Shown: positions 1-7,469, numbered from the stretch's first letter. The stretch: 64,000 nt of DNA from Collinsella sp. (GCA_019419505.1 DXZS01000004.1:62001-126000), one strand, 5' to 3'. The notes: generated from the sequence alone by a model not told the origin. A program made the numbers and translations.

Positions 1-1
1 C

Positions 2-532
2 GAGTTCGGTGGCGCTGACGGTTCGTTCACCCGCAACGGCCACACCATCTCCGCCGAGAAGGCTCGCCTGTACCTGTTCGACGACCTGGGCGTGTCGCAG
101 CGCTGGACCAACAAGTTCAGCGAGGTCGGCATCGAGACGGTCGGCGACCTGGTCGGCAAGTCCGAGGAAGATCTGCTGCGCATCGATGGCATCGGTGCCA
201 AGGCGATCGAGGAGCTCCGTGACGGTCTGGAGGCCCACGACCTGCTCTACATCCTCGAGAACAACGACGACGTTGCCGACGAGGAAGACCTCTCGCAGCT
301 GCTGCAGATGGTCTTTAGCCCCGACGGTCCGGACGACATCCTGCTGGGTACCTCTGCCACGCCGACGCATCACGCCGACGCCGACGAGGAGCTCCTGGGC
401 GCCCCGATCGACGACAAGAAGGCTCCCGCCAACGGTGCCATCAACGAGGACATGGCTTCCCTCGACGAGCTGCTCAACCAGCTCGTGGACACCGACGACG
501 CCGAAGAGGCCAAGGACAACGACGAGGAGTAA
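2..532 (+). CDS. rpoC: C-terminal part of probable RNA polymerase beta' subunit, with a helix-hairpin-helix tail (5' end outside window)
   Basis: The reading frame is open from the first bases of the window and stops at 532, so only the last 176 residues or so are visible. The segment around KSEEDLLRIDGIGAKAIEEL is a helix-hairpin-helix unit of the kind found in the alpha-subunit C-terminal domain and in NusA. It is followed by a long acidic tail rich in D, E and A. The catalytic parts of beta' are not visible. I infer rpoC from position, because rpoBC normally precedes rpsL-rpsG-fusA and this gene ends about 2.5 kb before rpsL. A NusA-like or other HhH protein remains possible. A terminator-like hairpin and a good intrinsic terminator follow. 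Confidence 0.5.
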   Translation, partial: EFGGADGSFTRNGHTISAEKARLYLFDDLGVSQRWTNKFSEVGIETVGDLVGKSEEDLLRIDGIGAKAIEELRDGLEAHDLLYILENNDDVADEEDLSQLLQMVFSPDGPDDILLGTSATPTHHADADEELLGAPIDDKKAPANGAINEDMASLDELLNQLVDTDDAEEAKDNDEE

Positions 533-538
533 TTAGTT

Positions 539-560
539 CCGCCGTTCTAACGAACGGCGG
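539..560 (+). other. Perfect 9-bp hairpin after the probable rpoC
   Basis: CCGCCGTTC and GAACGGCGG pair perfectly around a TAAC loop, 7 bases after the stop codon. There is no T-run, so it is probably an mRNA 3'-end stabiliser or processing structure rather than a terminator. Confidence 0.6.
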
Positions 561-605
561 CGACCTCCGTCGCTGCGCGGCCCCCAGAGCTACAATCTGT
601 CATTC

Positions 606-647
606 AAAAGGCAGGGCATGACCAAAAGGTCAATGCCCTGCCTTTTT
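606..647 (+). terminator. Rho-independent terminator after the probable rpoC
   Basis: A stem of about 17 bp (AAAAGGCAGGGCAT...ATGCCCTGCCTTTT, one bulged T) with an AAAA loop ends in a T-run at 643-647. It closes the upstream transcription unit and separates it from the sigma factor module. The A-run on the left arm could let it work in both directions. Confidence 0.85.
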
Positions 648-717
648 CATGCCATCTTGTACGCTCTGGGGGCCGCTCGCTTGCGTATGCTCAACCTGTT
701 GCGTTCCGTTGATCCCT

Positions 718-745
718 TGCCAAAAAGGGACAGGTTTATTTTGGT
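718..745 (+). repeat. 28-bp dispersed repeat, left copy of an inverted pair around the ECF module
   Basis: The sequence beginning TGCCAAAAAGGGACAGGTTT at 718 is repeated in reverse complement at 2672-2699 with 27 of 28 positions identical. The two copies face each other across the sigma factor/membrane regulator pair. Confidence 0.7.
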
Positions 746-765
746 AGGTTTTTCCTGCTTGGATT

Positions 766-792
766 TGAAACATTTCGTTCGGTCAAAGCGTA
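766..792 (+). promoter_or_regulatory. ECF-type promoter, probably autoregulatory
   Basis: TGAAAC at 766-771 and CGTA at 789-792 are separated by 17 bases. This resembles the SigW-class ECF consensus (TGAAAC, about 16 bases, CGTA). It lies about 50 bp before the start of an ECF sigma factor gene, as expected for a sigma factor that transcribes its own operon. Confidence 0.6.
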
Positions 793-842
793 TCTATGGT
801 GAGGGCCTCATCGAGAACCATTAACGTCACCGGGAGGTGATT

Positions 843-1361
843 ATGGAAGAACAAGCTTTTAGACAGGCAGTTGAAGATCACCGGGATGTCGTGTTTCGAA
901 TCGCATTGACGTACCTGCGCGATCGCGCCGATGCCGACGATGTTGCGCAAGACGTCTTTCTTAAGTTGCTCAAAAGCGACACGCATTTTGAAAGCTGGGA
1001 GCATCTTCGTCGATGGCTTATCCGGGTCACGATCAATGAATGCAAATCTCTCTTTCGAAAGCCATGGAGGCGTGTGGAGGATATTGAGAACCTGGCCGAG
1101 TCGCTTTCGACAGCGCAGGATGAGACCAAGGCCGTCCTGTCAGATGTCATGCGGCTTCCGGAACGATTCCGTATCCCCATCGTGCTCTATTACTATCTGG
1201 GCTTCTCGACTTCAGAGATTGCCGAGTTACTGCATGTGCCAGCCGCGACCGTTCGAACGCGTTTAGCTCGCGGTCGATCGAAGCTCAAATTCATCCTAGA
1301 GGAGGGCGACCGTGAAATCCAACCAAATCAAGCAGGCCTTCGAGTCCGTCCAAGCCGATAG
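843..1361 (+). CDS. ECF-type RNA polymerase sigma factor
   Basis: A 172-residue sigma-70 family protein of the extracytoplasmic-function class. Region 2 spans about residues 8-75 (YLRDRADADDVAQDVFLKLL is typical of 2.2 and 2.3). Region 4 is near residues 100-155, with the helix-turn-helix STSEIAELLHVPAATVRTRL. Regions 1 and 3 are absent, as in ECF factors. I chose the ATG at 843 because GGGAGG at 832-837 is well spaced for it; a GTG at 837 is in frame but lies inside that ribosome site. The next gene starts within its last 50 bases, which implies translational coupling to a membrane regulator. It probably directs RNA polymerase to envelope- or stress-response promoters including its own (766-792). 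The signal it senses cannot be read from the sequence. Confidence 0.9.
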   Translation: MEEQAFRQAVEDHRDVVFRIALTYLRDRADADDVAQDVFLKLLKSDTHFESWEHLRRWLIRVTINECKSLFRKPWRRVEDIENLAESLSTAQDETKAVLSDVMRLPERFRIPIVLYYYLGFSTSEIAELLHVPAATVRTRLARGRSKLKFILEEGDREIQPNQAGLRVRPSR

Positions 1362-2388
1362 CGATCTTGCTGACCGTGTTCTTTATGCCGCTGCTGGTGA
1401 GCCGCTTCGCCGAAAGGGTCACGCGAAGCCTCTGTATGTTGCCGTGATCGGATGCCTTGCCGGAGTGCTGGCGACCGGAGGGGTCGCCTACGCCGTCGTC
1501 AATTCCAGTTATTTTGCCTCTGCCTGGGGAAACCATGGCAACGGAGAGTCCGTTACCTGGACAAATGGCGGCTCGTCGGGGACGAAATATACCTACACCA
1601 GAGAGTTTGGTGATGGTATCGCGCCCCAAAGCCTGGAGGGTGCAGTCCAGAAGGTCAATCTGTCCGTCGAGGGCAACGGCTATACACTCGACATTCATGA
1701 TATGGCTATCGATAAAAACGGTTGCGGTGCTGTGACGTTTACATTGTCCAATCCGAATGGCGTTAATTACTACAAGCCGGCGGCAGAGCTTGGCGAACTT
1801 GTTCTCTATGGTGAAGAAGAAGGGGGCGTCAGTACACCCAGCATGAACTTCGGCGAGGAATGGGCTGATACACGCTGCACCATTGATAAAGACACATCAA
1901 GCGACACGGTCGTTAACGGCACGATGTACTTTGCCTCGTGGAATCGCGATCGAGATGTACGACGTGCGGTCAGCTGGAATATCTCCTGGACCGAGGGCGA
2001 AGGCGAGGATGCGAAGCCGGTCGAGGCATCGACGCCCGAGTTTAGCGTCGGAGCGTACGTCGATACAAAGAAGCTGAGCTCTGACGGCTCGCCTCTTGAG
2101 ATCAGCCCGTTTTCCATCCAGACGCACATCGATGATCTGGGCTATGACGCAGTCGACGAAAAGCTGATTGTTACCTACAAGGATGGATCGGAGCAGATTA
2201 TCGAAGATGACGACGCAGGGGCGTACAATTTCTATGTTTCGATGGGACGCAATAGCGGAGAGAACATTTGGGTGCCAACGAAGTTGATTGATGTCGACCA
2301 AGTGGTCTCGGTAACCCTTGAGGGCACGAGGTGCACATCAACAGGAGAGACCCAAACAGAAGTGCCCTTTACCATTGTCTATTCGTAA
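1312..2388 (+). CDS. Single-pass membrane protein, probable anti-sigma partner of the ECF factor
   Basis: A 358-residue protein with a short basic cytoplasmic N terminus of about 40 residues, one membrane helix (PLYVAVIGCLAGVLATGGVAYAV region, about residues 41-63) and a large extracytoplasmic domain rich in D, S, T and G. The GTG start at 1312 sits behind GGAGG (1301-1305) and overlaps the sigma gene by 50 bp. This topology and coupling are typical of regulators that hold an ECF sigma factor at the membrane. No zinc-type anti-sigma motif (HxxxCxxC) is visible, so the call rests on topology and context. The outer domain resembles the DUF4179-type domains found in such proteins, at low certainty. 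A strong terminator follows directly. Confidence 0.65.
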   Translation: MKSNQIKQAFESVQADSDLADRVLYAAAGEPLRRKGHAKPLYVAVIGCLAGVLATGGVAYAVVNSSYFASAWGNHGNGESVTWTNGGSSGTKYTYTREFGDGIAPQSLEGAVQKVNLSVEGNGYTLDIHDMAIDKNGCGAVTFTLSNPNGVNYYKPAAELGELVLYGEEEGGVSTPSMNFGEEWADTRCTIDKDTSSDTVVNGTMYFASWNRDRDVRRAVSWNISWTEGEGEDAKPVEASTPEFSVGAYVDTKKLSSDGSPLEISPFSIQTHIDDLGYDAVDEKLIVTYKDGSEQIIEDDDAGAYNFYVSMGRNSGENIWVPTKLIDVDQVVSVTLEGTRCTSTGETQTEVPFTIVYS

Positions 2389-2395
2389 GATTTGG

Positions 2396-2427
2396 GGCCG
2401 CTTCCCACGAGGGGAAGCGGCCTTTTT
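2396..2427 (+). terminator. Rho-independent terminator of the ECF operon
   Basis: GGCCGCTTCCC and GGGAAGCGGCC form an 11-bp stem around a small loop, followed by TTTTT at 2423-2427, 8 bases after the stop codon. Confidence 0.9.
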
Positions 2428-2468
2428 AGCGTTATATGGACGGTTGGACGGAGCGTCATTCGTACAAA

Positions 2469-2599
2469 TTTCGGAAGTATGCGGCAAAATCTTGATGGGT
2501 CGACCACACCGCATATGATCAAGCGCTCTACCTGCGGGTTTGTTATCGCAAAACCCCAGTGTGCTCGGCAGGTCCAGAATTTGCCGCATACTTCCGAAA
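2469..2599. repeat. Long imperfect palindrome (about 130 bp)
   Basis: TTTCGGAAGTATGCGGCAAA at 2469-2488 is the exact reverse complement of 2580-2599. Inward of these arms the two halves keep pairing imperfectly (for example CGACCACAC against GTGTGCTCGG), and a small GGGTTT...AAACCC hairpin sits near the centre. No convincing gene lies here. It looks like a MITE-like or REP-like element. Confidence 0.65.
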
Positions 2600-2671
2600 G
2601 CGCCGCCGATTTCCCTATGACAGAGGAGGGCGGATCACCGCTGGAGCGCGACGTTTCCGCAGATAAAACCG

Positions 2672-2699
2672 ACCAAAACAAACCTGTCCCTTTTTGGCA
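2672..2699 (-). repeat. 28-bp dispersed repeat, right copy of the inverted pair
   Basis: Reverse complement of the sequence at 718-745 with one mismatch. Together the two copies bracket about 1.9 kb that contains only the ECF sigma factor, its membrane partner and the long palindrome. Confidence 0.7.
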
Positions 2700-2725
2700 G
2701 GTAACGTTGCCCCAACGAGCATGTC

Positions 2726-2864
2726 GGATTCCCGGGCCGGGCGGCACAGGGGTTAAGTTTGTCGCGAGTTCCGCACGAGCCGGAGGCCACTTAATGTGGC
2801 CTCCGTGCGAGCCAGGACTGTAGAGCAGCAAACTTAACCCCTGTGCCGCCCGGCCCGGGAATCC
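2726..2864 (+). repeat. Nested palindromic element, copy 1
   Basis: The outer arms 2726-2761 and 2829-2864 are perfectly complementary over 36 bp. The 67-bp core between them starts TCGCGAGTTCCGCACGAGCC, contains a second hairpin (GGAGGCCAC, TTAAT loop, GTGGCCTCC) and ends AGGACTGTAGAGCAG. Copies with the same core but different arms are at 19987-20143 and, inverted, at 49297-49414. There is no T-run, so simple termination is not indicated. This copy lies just upstream of the rpsL promoter. Confidence 0.9.
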
Positions 2865-2923
2865 ACCACCGCGCACAGGAGGGGATTCCTTTTGTGTAGG
2901 CTTTGCGGAAATATGCCAATTTT

Positions 2924-2977
2924 GGGATACGCCCGGCGGCGTGGTCTGTTGACGGCACAGCTAACGCCACGTATCCT
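2924..2977 (+). promoter_or_regulatory. rpsL operon promoter with upstream palindromic motif
   Basis: TTGACG (2949-2954) and TATCCT (2972-2977) with a 17-bp spacer make a good vegetative promoter. Just upstream, GGATACGCCCGGCGGCGTGG (2925-2944) contains ACGCC...GGCGT and matches motifs found before rplC, rplB, rplN and rplE. The leader to the rpsL start is about 90 nt. Confidence 0.7.
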
Positions 2978-3070
2978 ATCGAACTGCGTGTTTCGTAGGG
3001 GGATGCTGACCCCTCGATTCAAGCCGTTGCACTTTACAGAAAGCTGGAATCATTCGAGAAGGAGTACGCT

Positions 3071-3448
3071 TTGCCTACTATTAACCAGCTGGTTCGCCAG
3101 GGCCGTCGTTCCGTGCCCAAGAAGTCCAAGAACGCTGCTCTGCAGCACAACTCCCAGAAGCGCGGCGTGTGCACCCGCGTCTTCACCACGAGCCCCAAGA
3201 AGCCGAACTCGGCTCTTCGTAAGGTTGCCCGTGTTCGCCTCGTCAACGGCATCGAAGTTACTGCTTACATCCCGGGTGAGGGCCACAACCTGCAGGAGCA
3301 CTCCATCGTGCTCGTCCGCGGCGGTCGTGTCCGTGACCTCCCTGGTGTCCGTTATCACGTCATCCGTGGCGCCTACGACGCTGCTCCGGTCCAGAACCGT
3401 ATGCAGGCCCGTTCCAAGTACGGTGCTAAGCGCCCCAAGGCCAAATAA
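3071..3448 (+). CDS. rpsL: 30S ribosomal protein S12
   Basis: S12 is part of the decoding centre of the small ribosomal subunit. The 125-residue protein starts PTINQLVRQGRR and has the conserved TSPKKPNSALRKVARVRL and PGEGHNLQEHS segments. The start is a TTG at 3071, fixed by the family N terminus and by GAAGGAG at 3058-3064. Residue 88, in GGRVRDLPGVRYH, is arginine where E. coli and most bacteria have lysine; K88R is a known streptomycin-resistance substitution, while lysine 43 is unchanged. It is first in the rpsL-rpsG-fusA-rpsJ unit and uses the strongly biased codons seen in all ribosomal genes of the window. Confidence 0.98.
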   Translation: MPTINQLVRQGRRSVPKKSKNAALQHNSQKRGVCTRVFTTSPKKPNSALRKVARVRLVNGIEVTAYIPGEGHNLQEHSIVLVRGGRVRDLPGVRYHVIRGAYDAAPVQNRMQARSKYGAKRPKAK

Positions 3449-3521
3449 GCCAGATAACGTTTTGATACTTTCGCCGTGTGCCGTCTAAGCGCCGCACGGT
3501 AGACACTTAAGGAGATTTCAC

Positions 3522-3995
3522 ATGCCGCGTCGTGCAGCAGCTAATCGTCGTGAGGTTCAGCCTGACGCCGTTTACAACAACCGCCTGGTGACTCAGCTCA
3601 TCAACAAGGTCCTTCTTGACGGTAAGAAGGCCACCGCTGAGCGCATCGTTTACACCGCTTTCGAGATCGTTGCCGAGAAGTCCGAGGGTGGCGACGCTCT
3701 CGCTACCTTCAAGAAGGCTATGGACAACGTCAAGCCCACGCTCGAGGTTAAGCCCAAGCGTGTCGGTGGCGCTACCTATCAGGTCCCGATGGAGGTCAAC
3801 TCCCGTCGTTCCACCGCTCTGGGCATCCGCTGGATCGTCAACTTCTCCCGCGCTCGCAAGGAGAAGACCATGGCCGAGCGTCTCGCCAACGAGATTCTCG
3901 ACGCCTCCAACGGCCTGGGCGCTTCCGTCAAGAAGCGTGAGGACGTCTTCAAGATGGCCGAGGCCAACCGCGCGTTCTCTCACTATCGTTGGTAA
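3522..3995 (+). CDS. rpsG: 30S ribosomal protein S7
   Basis: S7 nucleates assembly of the small-subunit head and contacts the E-site tRNA. The 157-residue protein is the usual length and shows the conserved start PRRAAANRREV and the block GGATYQVPMEVNSRR. The ATG at 3522 follows TAAGGAGA. It lies 73 bp after rpsL and 19 bp before fusA, in standard str-operon order. In other bacteria S7 represses this operon by binding the rpsL-rpsG spacer; I see no clear S7-type site here. Confidence 0.98.
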   Translation: MPRRAAANRREVQPDAVYNNRLVTQLINKVLLDGKKATAERIVYTAFEIVAEKSEGGDALATFKKAMDNVKPTLEVKPKRVGGATYQVPMEVNSRRSTALGIRWIVNFSRARKEKTMAERLANEILDASNGLGASVKKREDVFKMAEANRAFSHYRW

Positions 3996-4014
3996 GTTAA
4001 GGTAAGGAACTAAC

Positions 4015-6114
4015 ATGGCTAAGCCTAAGTACAAGCTTTCCGATACCCGTAACATCGGCATCATGGCTCACATCGATGCTGGTAAGACCACCACGACCGA
4101 GCGTATTCTTTACTACACCGGTAAGACCCACAAGATCGGTGAGGTCCATGAGGGCGCTGCCACCATGGACTGGATGGTTCAGGAGCAGGAGCGCGGCGTA
4201 ACCATTACCTCCGCTGCTACCACGTGCTTCTGGAACAAGGACGGTAAGGACTACCGCATCCAGATCATCGACACCCCGGGCCACGTTGACTTCACCGCCG
4301 AGGTCGAGCGCTGCCTGCGCGTCCTCGATGGCGCTGTTGCCGTCTTCGACGCTGTTGCCGGCGTTCAGCCCCAGTCTGAGACCGTATGGCGTCAGGCTTC
4401 CACCTTCAACGTCCCCCGCATCGCCTTCATCAACAAGTATGACCGCGTGGGCGCTGACTTCTTCAACGCTATCGAGACCATGAAGGATCGTCTCGACGCT
4501 AACGCCGTGGCCGCTCAGGTCCCGATGGGCGCCGAGGATAACTTCTGGGGCGTCATCGACCTGGTCACCATGACTGCTTGGGACTTCAAGGCCGACGAGA
4601 AGGGCATGACCTACCCCGAGCCGATGGACGAGATCCCGGCTGAGTTCGCTGACATCGCTGCTACCAAGCGCGAGGAGCTCCTCGACGCTGCTGCCAGCTT
4701 TGATGACGAGCTCATGGAGAAGATCCTCATGGAGGAGGACTTCACCGTCGAGGAGCTCAAGGCTGCTCTGCGCAAGGGCGTCCTGGCCAACGAGCTCAAC
4801 CTCGTTTTCGTGGGTTCCGCCTACAAGAACAAGGGCGTCCAGGAGCTGCTCGACGCTGTCGTCGACTACCTGCCCAGCCCGCTCGACGTCGAGGCCGTCA
4901 CCGGTACCGATCCGGACACCGGCGAGGAGATCCAGCGTCATCCTTCCTTCGACGAGCCCTTCTCCGGCCTGGTCTTCAAGATCATGACCGACCCGTTCGT
5001 CGGTAAGCTCACCTACGTCCGCGTTTACTCCGGCCGCGCCGAGTCCGGCTCCTACGTGGTCAACGCTTCCAACGGTCAGCGCGAGCGCCTCGGCCGCATC
5101 CTCGAGATGAACGCCGCCGAGCGTATCGACCGTGACGACGCTGCCGCCGGCGACATCGTCGCTTGCGTCGGCTTCAAGAACTCCACCACTGGTGACACCC
5201 TGTGCGCCGAGGGCAAGGAGATCGTCCTCGAGAAGATCGAGTTTGCTAAGCCCGTTATCGACGTTGCCATCGAGCCCAAGACCAAGGCCGAGCAGGACAA
5301 GATGTCCCTGGCTCTGACCAAGCTCGCCGAGGAGGACCCGACCTTCCAGGTGTCCACCAACCACGAGACCGGCCAGACCATCATCGCCGGCATGGGCGAG
5401 CTGCACCTCGAGATCATCGTCGACCGTCTGCTCCGCGAGTTCAAGGTTGACGCTAACGTTGGTAAGCCCCAGGTTGCCTACCGCGAGACCGCTGGTCACG
5501 ACGTCGAGAAGGCTGAGGGCAAGTTCGTCCGTCAGTCCGGCGGTCGCGGTCAGTACGGCCACGCCGTCATCAAGCTCGAGAAGATGGAGGAGGGCTTCGG
5601 CTACGAGTTCGTCAACGCTATCGTCGGCGGCGTCGTGCCCAAGGAGTACATCCCGTCCATCGATAAGGGCATCCAGGAGGCCCTGAACACCGGTGTTATC
5701 GCCGGCTTCCCGGTCCTCGACGTCAAGGTCACCCTGTTCGACGGTTCTTACCACGAGGTCGACTCCTCCGAGGCCGCCTTCAAGATCGCCGGTTCCATGG
5801 CTATCAAGGACGCCCTCAAGAAGTCCGATCCGCAGCTGCTCGAGCCGATCATGGCTGTCGAGGTCGAGACCCCCGAGCAGTACATGGGCGACGTTATGGG
5901 CAACCTCTCCGGTCGCCGCGGCAAGATCGAGGGCATGGAGGATCGCAAGAACAGCAAGCTCATCCGTGCCAAGGTGCCGCTGGGCGAGATGTTCGGTTAC
6001 GCTACCGACCTTCGCTCCCAGACCCAGGGCCGTGCATCCTACACGATGCAGTTCGACTCTTATGAGCCCGCGCCCAAGTCCATCGTGGACGAGGTCATGA
6101 GCAAGAACGCCTAA
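4015..6114 (+). CDS. fusA: Translation elongation factor G
   Basis: EF-G is the GTPase that drives translocation of tRNA and mRNA through the ribosome. The 699-residue protein has the full domain set: P-loop AHIDAGKTTTTER (residues 18-30), switch II DTPGHVDF, NKYD in the G4 position (usually NKMD), domain IV from about residue 480 with GGRGQYGHAVI, and domain V near the C terminus. It follows rpsG closely and precedes rpsJ. The tuf gene that often lies between fusA and rpsJ is absent. Codon use is strongly biased, as in highly expressed genes, and this produces long spurious open frames on the opposite strand. Confidence 0.99.
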   Translation: MAKPKYKLSDTRNIGIMAHIDAGKTTTTERILYYTGKTHKIGEVHEGAATMDWMVQEQERGVTITSAATTCFWNKDGKDYRIQIIDTPGHVDFTAEVERCLRVLDGAVAVFDAVAGVQPQSETVWRQASTFNVPRIAFINKYDRVGADFFNAIETMKDRLDANAVAAQVPMGAEDNFWGVIDLVTMTAWDFKADEKGMTYPEPMDEIPAEFADIAATKREELLDAAASFDDELMEKILMEEDFTVEELKAALRKGVLANELNLVFVGSAYKNKGVQELLDAVVDYLPSPLDVEAVTGTDPDTGEEIQRHPSFDEPFSGLVFKIMTDPFVGKLTYVRVYSGRAESGSYVVNASNGQRERLGRILEMNAAERIDRDDAAAGDIVACVGFKNSTTGDTLCAEGKEIVLEKIEFAKPVIDVAIEPKTKAEQDKMSLALTKLAEEDPTFQVSTNHETGQTIIAGMGELHLEIIVDRLLREFKVDANVGKPQVAYRETAGHDVEKAEGKFVRQSGGRGQYGHAVIKLEKMEEGFGYEFVNAIVGGVVPKEYIPSIDKGIQEALNTGVIAGFPVLDVKVTLFDGSYHEVDSSEAAFKIAGSMAIKDALKKSDPQLLEPIMAVEVETPEQYMGDVMGNLSGRRGKIEGMEDRKNSKLIRAKVPLGEMFGYATDLRSQTQGRASYTMQFDSYEPAPKSIVDEVMSKNA

Positions 6115-6174
6115 GTTCGAGCTCCCTGTTACGTAATCCGCGAGAACATCTCTCGCACTCTTTGGAGGTTTAAG

Positions 6175-6483
6175 TTGGCTACCCAGAAGATCCGCATTCG
6201 CCTCAAGGGCTATGATCACGAGGTCGTCGATCAGTCCGCGAAGCTCATCGTCGAGACCGCTCAGAAGACCGGCGCTCGCGTTTCCGGTCCTGTCCCCCTG
6301 CCCACCGAGCGCAACCTGTACACGGTTATCCGCTCGCCGCACGTGAACAAGGACTCCCGTGAGCAGTTCGAGATGCGCACCCACAAGCGCCTCATCGACA
6401 TCCTCGACCCCACCTCGGGCACCGTTGATTCGCTCATGCGTCTCGACCTCCCCGCTGGCGTCGACATCGACATCAAGCTCTAA
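6175..6483 (+). CDS. rpsJ: 30S ribosomal protein S10
   Basis: S10 is a small-subunit head protein and, as NusE, part of transcription antitermination complexes. The 102-residue protein contains the conserved GPVPLPTERNLYTVIRSPHV and EMRTHKRLIDI. The start is a TTG at 6175 behind TTTGGAGG. S10 normally opens the S10 operon and is followed by rplC. Here it is the last gene of the str-type unit, closed by a terminator, and rplC is 13.9 kb away. Confidence 0.98.
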   Translation: MATQKIRIRLKGYDHEVVDQSAKLIVETAQKTGARVSGPVPLPTERNLYTVIRSPHVNKDSREQFEMRTHKRLIDILDPTSGTVDSLMRLDLPAGVDIDIKL

Positions 6484-6502
6484 GTGATATCGCTCTTAGC
6501 TT

Positions 6503-6540
6503 AAAGGGCCCCGCTGCCGTTACGGTAGCGGGGCCCTTTT
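6503..6540 (+). terminator. Rho-independent terminator after rpsJ
   Basis: GGGCCCCGCT and AGCGGGGCCC head a GC-rich stem of about 14 bp (6506-6536) followed by TTTT and GTTTT. AAA on the left side may make it work for the convergent birA gene too. It marks the first break in the S10-spc gene order. Confidence 0.9.
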
Positions 6541-6598
6541 GTTTTGAATGATGGTTTGGACCGCCGGATAAGGCTGCCGAGCGGCTGGCTGTGGCGCC

Positions 6599-7375
6599 CT
6601 ATTTGCTCGCGGGACGCAGCGATGCCTCCTCAAAATGGAAGGATCGCAAACCGCCTTCCGTTTCGATACACGCGCGACCAAAGCCATCGACGGTTTTAAA
6701 GATGCCGCGTGCCAGCTCGTCGCCGGCAGGGGAACGGGCGATAACGTGCTCCCCAATCCAATTGAGATGAGTGACATATTCGCCGTGGACGGGCGCGAGC
6801 GGTCCGGCGTCTTCTTCCATGGCGTTAAGACGCTCTGCCCACGCATCTACAGCGTCTATAACGGCGTGATAGACCTCATCGAGGAGCATGTTGACGGTGG
6901 GAACGCTCTCGTTAAGGTTCGAGAGGCCAATTGCCGCCAGACCGCCATCGGGTACCTCTTGGGGCGTGTAGTTTACGTTGACGCCAATGCCGCAGACGGC
7001 GAAGGGCTTGCCTTCGTTATCGCGTGCGGCCTCGACCAGAATGCCGCCGAGCTTGCGTCCTCGCGCGACAAGGTCGTTGGGCCATTTAAGGCGAATCTCG
7101 TTTGCAAGACCCTTCTTTTCGAGTGCTTCGAGCACCGCTAGGCCGCTGACGGCGGCAAGACCAGAGAACTTTGCAGGATTAACGCATGGGCGCAGGACAA
7201 TCGAAAGCAATAAGTTGCCGACGGTTGAGTCCCACTTGTGCCCGCGCCGGCCGCGTCCTGCTGTTTGAGCCCGGGCGGCAAGTCCTGTGCCGTGCGGTGC
7301 TCCCTGTTTTCCTGCTTCGAGCAGGTCATCGTTGGTCGATCCGGTTACGTCGACTATCGTTAATTTGGTATCCAT
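6599..7375 (-). CDS. birA: Biotin--[acetyl-CoA carboxylase] ligase
   Basis: BirA activates biotin with ATP and attaches it to the target lysine of the biotin carboxyl carrier protein, here AccB encoded 5.4 kb away. The 258-residue protein has the biotinoyl-AMP loop GRGRRGHKW (about residues 41-49) and KWPNDL, both diagnostic. There is no N-terminal winged helix, so it is a monofunctional (class I) ligase that should not act as a repressor. The ATG at 7375 has AGGAGG upstream on the minus strand. It is divergent from fabH, which fits coordinated supply of active carboxylase to the fatty acid operon. Confidence 0.95.
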   Translation of the reverse strand: MDTKLTIVDVTGSTNDDLLEAGKQGAPHGTGLAARAQTAGRGRRGHKWDSTVGNLLLSIVLRPCVNPAKFSGLAAVSGLAVLEALEKKGLANEIRLKWPNDLVARGRKLGGILVEAARDNEGKPFAVCGIGVNVNYTPQEVPDGGLAAIGLSNLNESVPTVNMLLDEVYHAVIDAVDAWAERLNAMEEDAGPLAPVHGEYVTHLNWIGEHVIARSPAGDELARGIFKTVDGFGRACIETEGGLRSFHFEEASLRPASK

Positions 7376-7469
7376 AACGGTTGCTACCTCCTAAGTTAAT
7401 AAGGCAATCGCGTAATGGTGTCGAGAGATTGACACAATGTGAAGTCTTTGTCGCATTTGGACAATTTAA

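Noticed and set aside
618..824. Short plus-strand frame after the probable rpoC
   Set aside because: It starts inside the terminator stem and crosses the dispersed repeat and ECF promoter.
2379..2876. Open frames on both strands between the ECF operon and rpsL
   Set aside because: They consist of the terminator, the long palindrome and the nested repeat; self-complementary DNA keeps both strands open by chance.
3997..6384. 795-codon open frame on the minus strand opposite fusA and rpsJ
   Set aside because: It is exactly antisense to fusA, rich in Leu, Val, Asp and Gly as expected from reading GC-rich biased codons backwards, and has no family features or ribosome site.
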